Assembly (NCBI RefSeq): GCF_023336905.1
Contig: NZ_JAMBLS010000012.1
Span: forward strand, 20,003-84,002
Reading direction: 5' to 3'
Length of the DNA: 64,000 nucleotides
Source of the DNA: Bacteroides sp. ET71
GTDB lineage: Bacteria > Bacteroidota > Bacteroidia > Bacteroidales > Bacteroidaceae
A model generated the notes under the pieces. The model was not told the DNA's origin, did no database searches, and saw only the letters and a program-made list of their open reading frames with translations. How positions within the stretch are numbered: the stretch's first letter is position 1; every line of letters starts with the position of its first letter. Positions 17,432 through 25,859 of the stretch are shown here, one piece after another. The position numbers and the translations under genes were made by a program.

Positions 17432-18004
17432 ATGAAAAATAGTTTTGAAGAGGATTATAGGATGTTGTTTCGGCGTTATTATGCCGGATTGTCTTTCTAT
17501 GCTTCGCGGCTTGTAGGGGAAGATGATGCGGAGGATATTGTGCAGGACGTGTTCATGGAAATCTGGAAGCGGAAGGACGATATCGAACTGGGTGAGCAGG
17601 CGCAGTCTCTTCTTTACAGGTCGGTTTATGCCCGTGCCATTAATCTTATCAATCACCGTGCCGTGGTGGAAAAATACAATGCGGAAGAGGCGGAGTTGTT
17701 GAAGAAGAAGATGGAATATTACGAGCCGGATCGTTCGGAGGTGTTGAAGCGCATTGAAAACCGTGAATTGCGCGTGGAGATTTATAAAGCCATCAACGCC
17801 TTGCCGGACAAATGCAGGGAGGTGTTCAAGCTGAGTTATCTGTATGATATGAAGAACAAGGAGATTGCCGATGCCTTGAATATCTCGGCTCGGACGGTGG
17901 AGGCGCACATGTATAAGGCTTTGAAGATTTTGCGCGGGGCGCTGGCTCATCTGCGCGGGATGCTCTTGCTTCTTTTATTTTTTCTCCAAGGATTTGTAGA
18001 TTAG
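17432..18004 (+). CDS. ECF RNA polymerase sigma-70 factor
   Basis: A 190-residue extracytoplasmic-function sigma factor. Region 2 is at residues 1-75 (YRMLFRRYYAGLSFYASRLVGEDDAEDIVQDVFMEIWKRK) and region 4 at about 110-170 (INALPDKCREVFKLSYLYDMKNKEIADALNISARTVEAHMYKALKILR), with the helix-turn-helix for -35 binding. The start is the ATG at 17,432, preceded by AGAAGGAGG. A hydrophobic tail (LLLLLFFLQGFVD) is longer than usual. It should direct transcription of the susC operon when released by the FecR-type anti-sigma factor encoded in the opposite arm. The PUL-linked ECF/FecR pair matches known regulation of Bacteroides host-glycan loci. Confidence 0.94.
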   Translation: MKNSFEEDYRMLFRRYYAGLSFYASRLVGEDDAEDIVQDVFMEIWKRKDDIELGEQAQSLLYRSVYARAINLINHRAVVEKYNAEEAELLKKKMEYYEPDRSEVLKRIENRELRVEIYKAINALPDKCREVFKLSYLYDMKNKEIADALNISARTVEAHMYKALKILRGALAHLRGMLLLLLFFLQGFVD

Positions 18005-18047
18005 AAAATGAAAAATTAGATAAGCTCTTAAGAGTCCGTTTGAATTT

Positions 18048-18391
18048 CCATTGGCTCTGTCATTCTGAGCGAAGTGAAGAATCTCCCTATGTGCCGGGCG
18101 TATTCGGGAGATGTTTCGACTTCGCTGCGCTCCGCTCAACATGACAGAGAAAGCGGTTCTGAATGCTCCATTGGTTCTGTCATTCTGAACGCAGTGAAGA
18201 ATCTTACTATGTGCCGAGTGTATTCAGGAGATGTTTCGACTCCGCTTTGCTGCGCTCAACATGACAGAGAACACGGTTGCTAAATGCCCCCATTGGCTCT
18301 GTCATTCTGAACGAAGTGAAGAATCTCCCTATGTGCTGGGCGTATTCAGGAGATATTTCGACTTCTCAATGCTCCGCTCAACATGACAGAG
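18048..18391. repeat. Three tandem copies of a ~102-bp palindromic element
   Basis: Near-identical copies occupy 18,048-18,149, 18,168-18,269 and 18,290-18,391, at a spacing of 120-122 bases. Each starts CTCTGTCATTCTGA(G/A)CG and ends with a reverse-complement edge, TCAACATGACAGAG. The outer nine bases (CTCTGTCAT / ATGACAGAG) pair perfectly, and inner segments (GAGCGAAGTGAAG / CTTC..GCGCTC) pair in part, so each copy can form a long hairpin. This motif type is scattered in many Bacteroidota genomes as REP- or MITE-like sequence (from memory). The block fills most of the 530-base gap between the sigma gene and susC. The rest of the gap (18,392-18,535) should hold the susC promoter, but no clear -7 box was found. 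Confidence 0.9.
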
Positions 18392-18535
18392 AAAGTAATT
18401 TCTGAACGGTCTCTGAACGGCCTCGAATATTTTTCGGAAAAAAACTTTTTGAGAGGATAAGTGTTTTCCCGAAGACGGCTGTTATAAGAGTGTTATCCAA
18501 ATCGGAATAACAGCTAAAAATACTAGTAAAATGTA

Positions 18536-21500
18536 ATGTATAACCTTAAAAAGTTCAGTATGAGAAGCAAAAACTCGTGCAGACGCTCGTTGATTCGAGC
18601 GATGGTGGTTGCGGCCATGCTGACTGCCTCGACGCAGTTCGCATCCGCCCAACTGAATGTCTCTTTATCTAATTCCACTGTCGGGACGATGATAAAGCAG
18701 ATTCAATCTCAATCCCAGTATCGTTTTTTCTATGACGATGAATTAGAGTCAATCCCGGTAGCGACTTTGAAACTGACAGACGCGTCTATTGAAGAAGTGC
18801 TGGAGAAGGCTTTGGCCGGCAAGAACATTTCGTACAAGGTGGACGAGAATGTCGTATATCTGTCCAAGCCGGGTGAGCAGGCACCTCAGGAACCGAAGCA
18901 GGAAAAGCCTTCCAAAAAGGTGACCGGGACAATCGTGGACAGCAACGGCGAGCCGCTGATTGGTGTTTCTATTGTGGTGAAAGGTACTACAAGCGGTACG
19001 ATTACCGACATCGACGGCAATTACACGCTGACAGTGCCCGAAGATGCTACCCTGCAATTTTCTTACGTGGGTTTCCGTAATGAGGAGATGTCCGTATCGG
19101 GACAAGATGCCCTCAACCTGACGATGGTGGAAGACACGAAGCTGCTGGATGAAGTGGTGGTGACGGCCTTGGGTATCAAACGCTCGGAGAAGGCCCTGTC
19201 TTACAACGTGCAGGAAGTGAAGTCCGACGCTGTGACGACCAACAAGGATGCTAACTTCATCAACGCCTTGAGCGGTAAGGTGGCCGGTGTGAACATCAAT
19301 GCCTCTTCTTCCGGTGTGGGTGGTGTATCAAAAGTTGTGATGCGTGGTACGAAGTCCATCATGCAGTCGTCCAACGCCTTGTATGTCATCGACGGTGTGC
19401 CTGTCTTCACGGGACGTTCCAGCTCGGACGACCGGACTGAGTTCGACTCAAGGGGCAGTTCAGAGCCTATCGCCGACCTTAATCCCGAGGATATTGAGTC
19501 GATGTCTGTGTTGACGGGTGCGGCCGCTGCCGCCCTTTACGGTTCAGATGCCGCCAACGGTGCCATCATCATTACGACCAAAAAGGGACAGGCCGGCAAA
19601 CTGAGCATCACGGTGAGCAGCAATACCGAGTTTTCCAGACCTTTCGTGATGCCTGAGTTCCAGAACCGCTACGGCACGGGCAACGGAGGCGTATATTCTA
19701 CTACGGGTACCAGCAGTTGGGGCGCACGGCTGAATGCTGCCAACTCTTATGGCTATGACCCGAAATCCGATTATTTCCAGACGGGTATCATAGGTACGGA
19801 GAGCATCTCGCTGTCTACGGGTACGGAAAAGAACCAGACGTATGCTTCGGCTGCTGCCTTGAACTCGAAGGGTATCGTGCCCAACAACAAATACAACCGC
19901 TATAACTTTACGGTGCGCAACACGACGTCGTTTCTTAACGACAAGATGAAACTGGACATCGGTGCCAGCTATATCTTGCAGAACGACCGTAACATGACCA
20001 ACCAGGGTCTGTACAACAACCCGCTGGTGGGCGCCTATCTGTTCCCGCGTGGCAATGATTGGGCCGACATCGAGATGTACGAGCGTTATGATCCGGCACG
20101 TAAAATCTACACGCAATATTGGCCGGTGGGCGATGCTGGCATGACCATGCAGAATCCTTACTGGATTAACTACCGCAACTTGCGCGAGAACAAGAAGGAA
20201 CGCTACATGCTGAATGCCGGGCTGAGCTATGAAATCTTCGACTGGTTGAGTGTTTCGGGCCGTGTACGCGTGGACAACTCTATCAATGACTATACGCAGA
20301 AGTTCTATGCCACGACCAATACGCAGTTGACGGGCGACTCCAACAACGGTTATTATGGCATTACCCGTACCACGGACAAGCAGTTGTACGCCGACTTCCT
20401 GGTAAACATCAACAAGACGTTTAACGAAGACTGGTCGCTGTCGGCCAATATCGGTGCATCTATCTCCGACGTGCGTCAGGATGCCATGGCGGTCGAAGGG
20501 CCCATTGCCGACGGTTCCAGCCGTTTTGCCGACGAACCGGTGGGATTGACCAACTGGTTCAACATTCAGAACTTGAGCCGTACAAGTACCCGTATGCAGA
20601 GCGGATACCGTGAACAGACGCAGTCTATCTTCGCTTCGGCCGAACTGGGTTACAAGAACACCTATTACCTGACGCTGACGGGACGTAACGACTGGCCTTC
20701 TCAGTTGGCCGGGCCTAATTCCAGCAGCAAGTCTTTCTTCTATCCTTCGGTGGGTGTGTCTGTGCTCCTTTCCGAACTGATGCCGAACCTCAACAAAGAT
20801 TACTTGTCTTACCTGAAGGTGCGTGGTTCGTGGGCATCCGTAGGTACTCCGTTCCAGCGCTATCTGGCCAATCCGCGCTATACCTGGAACGGCAGCCAGT
20901 GGAGCCAGTTGACAACGTACCCCATGTATAACCTGAAGCCGGAACGCACCGAGTCGTTCGAAGTAGGTTTGACCATGCGCTTCCTGAAGGACTTCAACCT
21001 GGACGTGACGTATTACAATGCCAAAACCAAGAACCAGACGTTTGACCCGCAGTTGTCCGTCAGTGGTTATTCGAGAATTTATGTGCAGACGGGTGCTGTG
21101 CGCAACCAGGGTCTGGAACTTTCTTTGAGCTACTCGCATACGTGGAACAAGTTCACGTGGGACAGCGGTTTTACTTATTCGATGAACCGCAATAAGATTC
21201 TGGAGCTGGCAGACAATGCAGTCAATCCTGCTACCGGCGAACTTTTCTCGGCCGGCGACTTGAATGTGGGTGGCTTGGGTGAAGCCCGTTTCCGTCTGCG
21301 TGAAGGCGGCAGCATGGGCGACCTTTATTCGCAGATTGATTTGGTCCGCGACAGCGAAGGAAAAATCTATGTGGATCCCAACGGGAATGTGGCTACGCGT
21401 ACCATTGAAAATCCGGATAATTATATCAAGTTGGGCAGCGTACTCCCGAAGGGTAACCTGGCTTGGCGCAATACCTTCCGTTGGAACGGCATCGACTTGG

Positions 21501-21940
21501 GCTTCATGGTTTCGGCCCGCTTGGGTGGCATCGTGTTCTCGCGCACACAGGCTATTCTGGATTACTATGGCGTGTCCGAGGCTACGGCGGCTGCGCGCGA
21601 CCAAGGCTATGTCAGCATCAACGGCGGCGACCAGGTTGTCCCGGAAAACTGGTACAACGTAGTGGCCGGAGGTACTTCCATTCCTCAGTATTACACGTAT
21701 TCGGCAACGAATGTCCGCTTGCAGGAAGTTTCGTTGGGCTATACCATCCCGAGAAAGAAGTTGCGTGACATTTGCGACATCCGTGTGGCCATTGTAGGAC
21801 GCAACCTCTGGATGATTTACAACAAGGCTCCTTTCGACCCCGAATCGGTGGCTACGACAGACAACTTCTATCAGGGAATCGATTATTTCATGATGCCGGC
21901 TCTGCGCAACGTGGGTGTAAACGTTAGTTTCAAATTTTAA
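18536..21940 (+). CDS. SusC/RagA-family TonB-dependent outer-membrane transporter with STN domain
   Basis: A 1,134-residue outer-membrane barrel for glycan import. Order: signal peptide (to about residue 39), STN/secretin-TonB N-domain (about 40-105, LNVSLSNSTVGTMIKQIQSQSQYRFFYDDEL), carboxypeptidase-D-like beta domain (about 125-200, KKVTGTIVDSNGEPLIGVSIVVKG), TonB box and plug (LLDEVVVTALGIKRSEKALSYNV ... NALYVIDGVP), and a 22-strand barrel ending NVSFKF. The STN domain is the part that touches a FecR anti-sigma factor, so this SusC probably also signals. With SusD it should import high-mannose oligosaccharides freed by the GH18 enzyme. It is the first gene of the rightward operon, 13 bases before susD. 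The Met at 18,536 or 18,560 may be the start. Confidence 0.96.
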   Translation: MYNLKKFSMRSKNSCRRSLIRAMVVAAMLTASTQFASAQLNVSLSNSTVGTMIKQIQSQSQYRFFYDDELESIPVATLKLTDASIEEVLEKALAGKNISYKVDENVVYLSKPGEQAPQEPKQEKPSKKVTGTIVDSNGEPLIGVSIVVKGTTSGTITDIDGNYTLTVPEDATLQFSYVGFRNEEMSVSGQDALNLTMVEDTKLLDEVVVTALGIKRSEKALSYNVQEVKSDAVTTNKDANFINALSGKVAGVNINASSSGVGGVSKVVMRGTKSIMQSSNALYVIDGVPVFTGRSSSDDRTEFDSRGSSEPIADLNPEDIESMSVLTGAAAAALYGSDAANGAIIITTKKGQAGKLSITVSSNTEFSRPFVMPEFQNRYGTGNGGVYSTTGTSSWGARLNAANSYGYDPKSDYFQTGIIGTESISLSTGTEKNQTYASAAALNSKGIVPNNKYNRYNFTVRNTTSFLNDKMKLDIGASYILQNDRNMTNQGLYNNPLVGAYLFPRGNDWADIEMYERYDPARKIYTQYWPVGDAGMTMQNPYWINYRNLRENKKERYMLNAGLSYEIFDWLSVSGRVRVDNSINDYTQKFYATTNTQLTGDSNNGYYGITRTTDKQLYADFLVNINKTFNEDWSLSANIGASISDVRQDAMAVEGPIADGSSRFADEPVGLTNWFNIQNLSRTSTRMQSGYREQTQSIFASAELGYKNTYYLTLTGRNDWPSQLAGPNSSSKSFFYPSVGVSVLLSELMPNLNKDYLSYLKVRGSWASVGTPFQRYLANPRYTWNGSQWSQLTTYPMYNLKPERTESFEVGLTMRFLKDFNLDVTYYNAKTKNQTFDPQLSVSGYSRIYVQTGAVRNQGLELSLSYSHTWNKFTWDSGFTYSMNRNKILELADNAVNPATGELFSAGDLNVGGLGEARFRLREGGSMGDLYSQIDLVRDSEGKIYVDPNGNVATRTIENPDNYIKLGSVLPKGNLAWRNTFRWNGIDLGFMVSARLGGIVFSRTQAILDYYGVSEATAAARDQGYVSINGGDQVVPENWYNVVAGGTSIPQYYTYSATNVRLQEVSLGYTIPRKKLRDICDIRVAIVGRNLWMIYNKAPFDPESVATTDNFYQGIDYFMMPALRNVGVNVSFKF

Positions 21941-21953
21941 TCAGTAGATAGGT

Positions 21954-23534
21954 ATGAAAAGATATATAGTAAACACATTGATGTGGGGTGTCCTGGCATT
22001 GGGAGCTTCCGGATGTACGGAGAAATACTTGGACATCAACTCCAACCCTTATGAACCGGGAGACTTGAATCCGGACGACTATGCGTTGGGTTCGGCCATG
22101 AACAACTTGGCGGGCACCGTAGTGTCGGCAGACGTCAATACGGCGCAGTTTACGGACTGTCTGTTGGGTGGGCCTTGCGGCGGTTATTTTGCCGATTCCG
22201 GCGCTTGGGCATTTTCGATATCCAATTTCAATGCTACGAATGACTGGACGCGCGTGTTCATGATGAGTGACCAGATTATCCCGGTATTGTATTCGAACTT
22301 GAACCAGGTGCAGATTGTTTCGCAGAATACGGACAATCCGGTGCCCTATGCCATAGCCATGATTATCAAGGTGGCTGCGATGAGCCGTGTTACGGACACA
22401 TACGGCCCGATTCCTTATACGCAGATTGGCGTCGATGGTCGGGTGACGGTGCCTTATGATTCGCAAGAGACTGTTTACAATGCTTTCTTCGACGAACTGG
22501 ATGAAGCAATCGCTACCTTGAGCGAGAACAGCTCTTCGGCTTTGGTGCCCACCGCCGACTATGTGTACAGCGGTAATGTGCAGCAGTGGATTAAGTTTGC
22601 CAATTCGCTGAAACTTCGCCTGGCCATGCGTATTTCGTATGCCAATCCGGCTAAGGCCCGGGAGATGGCGGAAAGTGCCGTCAACCAAGAGTTCGGTGTC
22701 ATCGAGAGCAACGAAGACAATGCGGCCTGGCATTATTTTGGCAGCATCACCAATCCGTTGTTCACGGCTATCAACTACAACGGCGACGAAAGCCGTCCGT
22801 CGGCTGAAATCGTGTGCTACATGAACGGCTACAACGACAACCGCCGTGCCAGCTATTTTGTGAATGAAGACGGGGCGTTCGATTCCGATGTCTATGTCGG
22901 CTTGCGCCGTAGCATTGACCGTACCGATGAGGCCCGTGCTTATTTCCCGAGCTATTCGGCCATCAACATTTCCGCGAACGATGCCATCCAGTGGATGAAT
23001 GCGGCCGAAGTGGCTTTCTTGCGTGCAGAAGGCGTGGCTGTGTTCGGGTTCAACCTGGGTGGGACAGCCAAGGATTTCTACGAACAGGGCATCCGTCTTT
23101 CTTTCGCGCAATGGGGTGCCAGCGGCGAAGACGACTACATCGAAGACGACCGGAGCGTGCCGCAAACTTACACCGACCCTGCGGGACTCAACTCTTATGC
23201 TTCTACCATCAGCGACATTACCATCAAATGGGATGAAAGCGCTTCTACCGAAGAGAAGCAGGAACGCATCATCACGCAGAAGTGGATTGCCAACTGGATG
23301 CTGGGCAGCGAGGCTTGGGCCGACTATCGCCGCACAGGTTATCCGCGCCTGATACCTGCCCCGGCAGCCGGCAACAAGAGCGGAGGCGTGGTGGACAGCA
23401 ACCGCGGTGCGCGCCGTATGCCTTATCCGAGCGAAGAGAATGCTAACAACTACGAGAACGTGCAGTATGCCCGCGACCATTATCTGAACGGACCGGACAA
23501 TATGGCTACCGACGTTTGGTGGGCTTGCAAGTAA
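21954..23534 (+). CDS. SusD/RagB-family surface glycan-binding lipoprotein
   Basis: A 526-residue lipoprotein (lipobox ending GASGC, Cys at about residue 21) with the SusD-like start KYLDINSNPYEPGDLNPDDY. Helical TPR-like parts follow, and the typical late segment IITQKWIANWMLGSEAWADYRRTGYPRLIP is present. The start DINSNPY and this late motif point to the SusD-like subgroup that binds peptide- or N-glycan-type ligands. It forms the lid on SusC and delivers the oligosaccharide. Spacing to SusC (13 bases) and to the next gene (18 bases) indicates one operon. Codon use and composition match the SusC gene. Ligand identity is inferred from the locus. Confidence 0.95.
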   Translation: MKRYIVNTLMWGVLALGASGCTEKYLDINSNPYEPGDLNPDDYALGSAMNNLAGTVVSADVNTAQFTDCLLGGPCGGYFADSGAWAFSISNFNATNDWTRVFMMSDQIIPVLYSNLNQVQIVSQNTDNPVPYAIAMIIKVAAMSRVTDTYGPIPYTQIGVDGRVTVPYDSQETVYNAFFDELDEAIATLSENSSSALVPTADYVYSGNVQQWIKFANSLKLRLAMRISYANPAKAREMAESAVNQEFGVIESNEDNAAWHYFGSITNPLFTAINYNGDESRPSAEIVCYMNGYNDNRRASYFVNEDGAFDSDVYVGLRRSIDRTDEARAYFPSYSAINISANDAIQWMNAAEVAFLRAEGVAVFGFNLGGTAKDFYEQGIRLSFAQWGASGEDDYIEDDRSVPQTYTDPAGLNSYASTISDITIKWDESASTEEKQERIITQKWIANWMLGSEAWADYRRTGYPRLIPAPAAGNKSGGVVDSNRGARRMPYPSEENANNYENVQYARDHYLNGPDNMATDVWWACK

Positions 23535-23552
23535 TGGAAAACCTTTAAAAAC

Positions 23553-24635
23553 ATGGATATTATGAAGAAGTATAAACAACTGATTAAGTGTTTGATGATG
23601 GCTGTGCTGGCCGTTCCGGCGCTGTCGTCGTGCTCGGACTGGACGGACACGGAATCCTTGGAGTTCGACTACGTGCTTCCTTCGGAGCAGGACCCGGATG
23701 CCTACAATGCTTACCTGGGGTTGCTGAGGGAGTATAAGCAGTCGCAGCACAAGATAATGATAGCAAAGTTTGACAACAGCGGAGACCTGGTAAGCGGACA
23801 ATCTGACCGTTTGGCTGCGTTGCCCGACAGCATTGATTACGTGGTGTTGCAGGAAGCAGACAATCTGAAGTCGCTCTTGGTACAAGATATGAATGACATC
23901 CGCCAGCAGAAGGGCACCCGTACACTCTATGCCATCAGTTATGCCGATGCGTTGGCCAAGTACCAGGCCATTCTGGATGAGGAGGGGGCTGCCGCCCAAG
24001 ACCCGGAAGCACAGGCGGACGGAGAGGGCGAGGAACAGCCCGAAACACCGGCCGTAGACCGCTTCCTGGAAGTGGCTGCCCAATATGTGAACGACAGGCT
24101 GGCGCTGTATGACAAGTATGGCTATGACGGTATCGTGGTGATTTATAGCGACCCCGCTTATCCGGCCGGATTGTCGGAAGAAGAGTATGCCCAGTTGCAG
24201 GCCCGCCAGGAAGCTTTTTTTGCTCCCATCCAGGCATGGGCGGAGAGTCATCAGGAGGCGGCTTTCATTTTCGAGGGTTATCCGCAGAATGTCATCGACC
24301 CCGCTGTATTCACGCAGGCTGATTACGTGGTGGTGACGATGCTTGACGCCGTTTCGTCCGATGAACTGGTGTGGGCTGCCGAAATGGCTTTGACCGAAGG
24401 CGTGCCTTCTGATCGCATTGTCTTTGGCGTAACCATTCCCGACATGACCGATGACAAAGCTACCGACGGCTATTGGGGCTCGGACTATGCCGTGGTTGGA
24501 GCAGCCTACACGGTCATTTCGGCAAACGGCTCTTTCACCAAAGCCGGGCTTTGTGTGGACAATGTAGAGGATGATTATTTCAATGTGGATTATATTTATC
24601 CGCACGTCCGTGAGGCAATACAAATTATGAACTAA
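23553..24635 (+). CDS. GH18-fold surface glycan-binding lipoprotein, catalytically dead
   Basis: A 360-residue lipoprotein (lipobox LSSC, Cys at about residue 27) with a GH18-like TIM-barrel pattern. At the place of the catalytic DGxDxDxE motif it has DGIVVIYS (residues 192-199), so both Asp and the acid/base Glu are missing. The fold is likely kept for binding, not cutting. An acidic, low-complexity loop (about 143-165, DEEGAAAQDPEAQADGEGEEQPE) is inserted before the motif. It matches the inactive GH18-like protein next to SusD in known high-mannose N-glycan loci (the BT3985 position in B. thetaiotaomicron, from memory). It probably holds mannose-rich chains near the active GH18 enzyme. The Met at 23,553 or 23,562 may be used. 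Confidence 0.8.
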   Translation: MDIMKKYKQLIKCLMMAVLAVPALSSCSDWTDTESLEFDYVLPSEQDPDAYNAYLGLLREYKQSQHKIMIAKFDNSGDLVSGQSDRLAALPDSIDYVVLQEADNLKSLLVQDMNDIRQQKGTRTLYAISYADALAKYQAILDEEGAAAQDPEAQADGEGEEQPETPAVDRFLEVAAQYVNDRLALYDKYGYDGIVVIYSDPAYPAGLSEEEYAQLQARQEAFFAPIQAWAESHQEAAFIFEGYPQNVIDPAVFTQADYVVVTMLDAVSSDELVWAAEMALTEGVPSDRIVFGVTIPDMTDDKATDGYWGSDYAVVGAAYTVISANGSFTKAGLCVDNVEDDYFNVDYIYPHVREAIQIMN

Positions 24636-24656
24636 CTTTTCTAATGGATAAACACC

Positions 24657-25838
24657 ATGAAACTGAAAAAACTGAATATAATGCTCTTGGCATCCGTGGC
24701 GTTGGCCATGAGCGGATGCAAGACCAATGATGAGTTGGACAAGCATCATTTCGACAACAAGCTTTTTGTAGACGTGGAAACTCCGGTGACCAACCTGGTG
24801 TTTGAGGCGGCAGGTGAGCCGGAATCGACTACGCAGGAACTTTACCTGGCTACGGCCATCGAGGCGGAAAATACCATTACGGCGCGTTTCGCCGCGGCGC
24901 CTTCCAAGGTGTCTGTGTATAATGCTTCCTATGGGACGGATGCCGTAGAGTTGCCGTCGGACATGTGTGTCATCGAATCGCCGGAGGCTACCATAGACGC
25001 CGGAGCTACAAGGTCTAATGCTGTGACGGTATCGTTTGTCAACCTGGAGACGCTGAACCGTGACCTGACCTACGTGATGCCGGTAGAGGTGACGGATGTG
25101 CAGGGCATCGGTGTGCTGGCTTCGAAAAACACGACTTACTTCGTGTTCAAGGGCGCATCGCTGATCAACGTGGTGGCCGACATCGCGCAGAACTACCTGC
25201 CGATTACCTGGACAAGCACGGATTTGGTGCGCAACATGAGCGCCATCACCGTGGAAGCTCTGATACGGGTACGCGACTTCGGTACGGTAGACGGACTGAA
25301 GGGTGAAGCCATGAGCACCATCTTCGGCATCGAAGGTACCTTCCTGGTGCGTATCGGTGACAGCGGATTCCCGCAGAACCAGGTGCAGTTGGTGAACCCG
25401 GGCGGTAACTTCCCGGACGCTAACTCTGCCTTGGGACTGCCCACCAACGAATGGGTACATGTGGCTGTGGTATATGACACGACGACGGGCGACCGCATCA
25501 TCTATACGAATGGTGAGGAGGTGGCTCATGACACGGGTGCTACCAGAAGCGTGAGCCTGACAAGCAATTGCTACATAGGCTATGCGTGGAACGACCAGCG
25601 TTGGCTGGAAGGCGAGATTTCGGAAGTACGCGTATGGAACGTGCAGCGCACGCAGGAAGAAATCGCTTCCCACATCTACCAGGTAGACCCGGAGACGGCC
25701 GAAGGCTTGGTGGCTTACTGGAAGTTTGACGAAGGTGCCGGACGCAACATCCATGATTACAGTGGCAACGGCAATGACATCACGGCCAACAGTGACCTGA
25801 CATGGACAGAGGTGGCTTTGCCCGAGAGTGGAAATTAA
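24657..25838 (+). CDS. DUF1735 plus LamG-like surface glycan-binding lipoprotein
   Basis: A 393-residue lipoprotein (lipobox AMSGC, Cys at about residue 21). Residues about 40-165 form a DUF1735-type beta-sandwich (LYLATAIEAENTITARF ... YVMPVEVTDVQGIGVLASKNTTYFVFKG). Residues about 190-390 form a concanavalin A/LamG-like domain (WTSTDLVRNMSAITVEALIRVRDF ... EWVHVAVVYDTTTGDRIIYTNGEEV ... GEISEVRVWNVQRTQEEI ... LVAYWKFDEGAGRNIHDYSGNGNDI). No catalytic residues are expected, so it should bind glycan at the cell surface. It lies between the inactive GH18-fold protein and the active GH18 enzyme and shares DUF1735 with the latter, so the two may dock to similar partners. The exact ligand is unknown. 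Confidence 0.88.
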   Translation: MKLKKLNIMLLASVALAMSGCKTNDELDKHHFDNKLFVDVETPVTNLVFEAAGEPESTTQELYLATAIEAENTITARFAAAPSKVSVYNASYGTDAVELPSDMCVIESPEATIDAGATRSNAVTVSFVNLETLNRDLTYVMPVEVTDVQGIGVLASKNTTYFVFKGASLINVVADIAQNYLPITWTSTDLVRNMSAITVEALIRVRDFGTVDGLKGEAMSTIFGIEGTFLVRIGDSGFPQNQVQLVNPGGNFPDANSALGLPTNEWVHVAVVYDTTTGDRIIYTNGEEVAHDTGATRSVSLTSNCYIGYAWNDQRWLEGEISEVRVWNVQRTQEEIASHIYQVDPETAEGLVAYWKFDEGAGRNIHDYSGNGNDITANSDLTWTEVALPESGN

Positions 25839-25859
25839 CAGGTAACAGATTTAAACCGA

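Noticed and set aside
18074-18283. Short frame through the 102-bp palindromic repeats
   Set aside because: It translates the repeat itself, and the same peptide recurs once per copy. No start signal and no family.
18048-18391. The 102-bp palindromes as insertion sequence remnants with transposase
   Set aside because: No transposase frame or fragment is present. The edges look like inverted repeats, but only a non-coding element is supported.
19544-21604. 686-codon minus-strand frame opposite SusC
   Set aside because: Antisense to the SusC barrel, no domain and unnatural composition.
21930-25754. 1,274-codon open frame on the minus strand opposite the SusD to LamG genes
   Set aside because: It is antisense to four well-supported PUL genes. 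Its protein is His/Arg/Val-rich with no domain, which is the usual shadow of GC-rich codon use.
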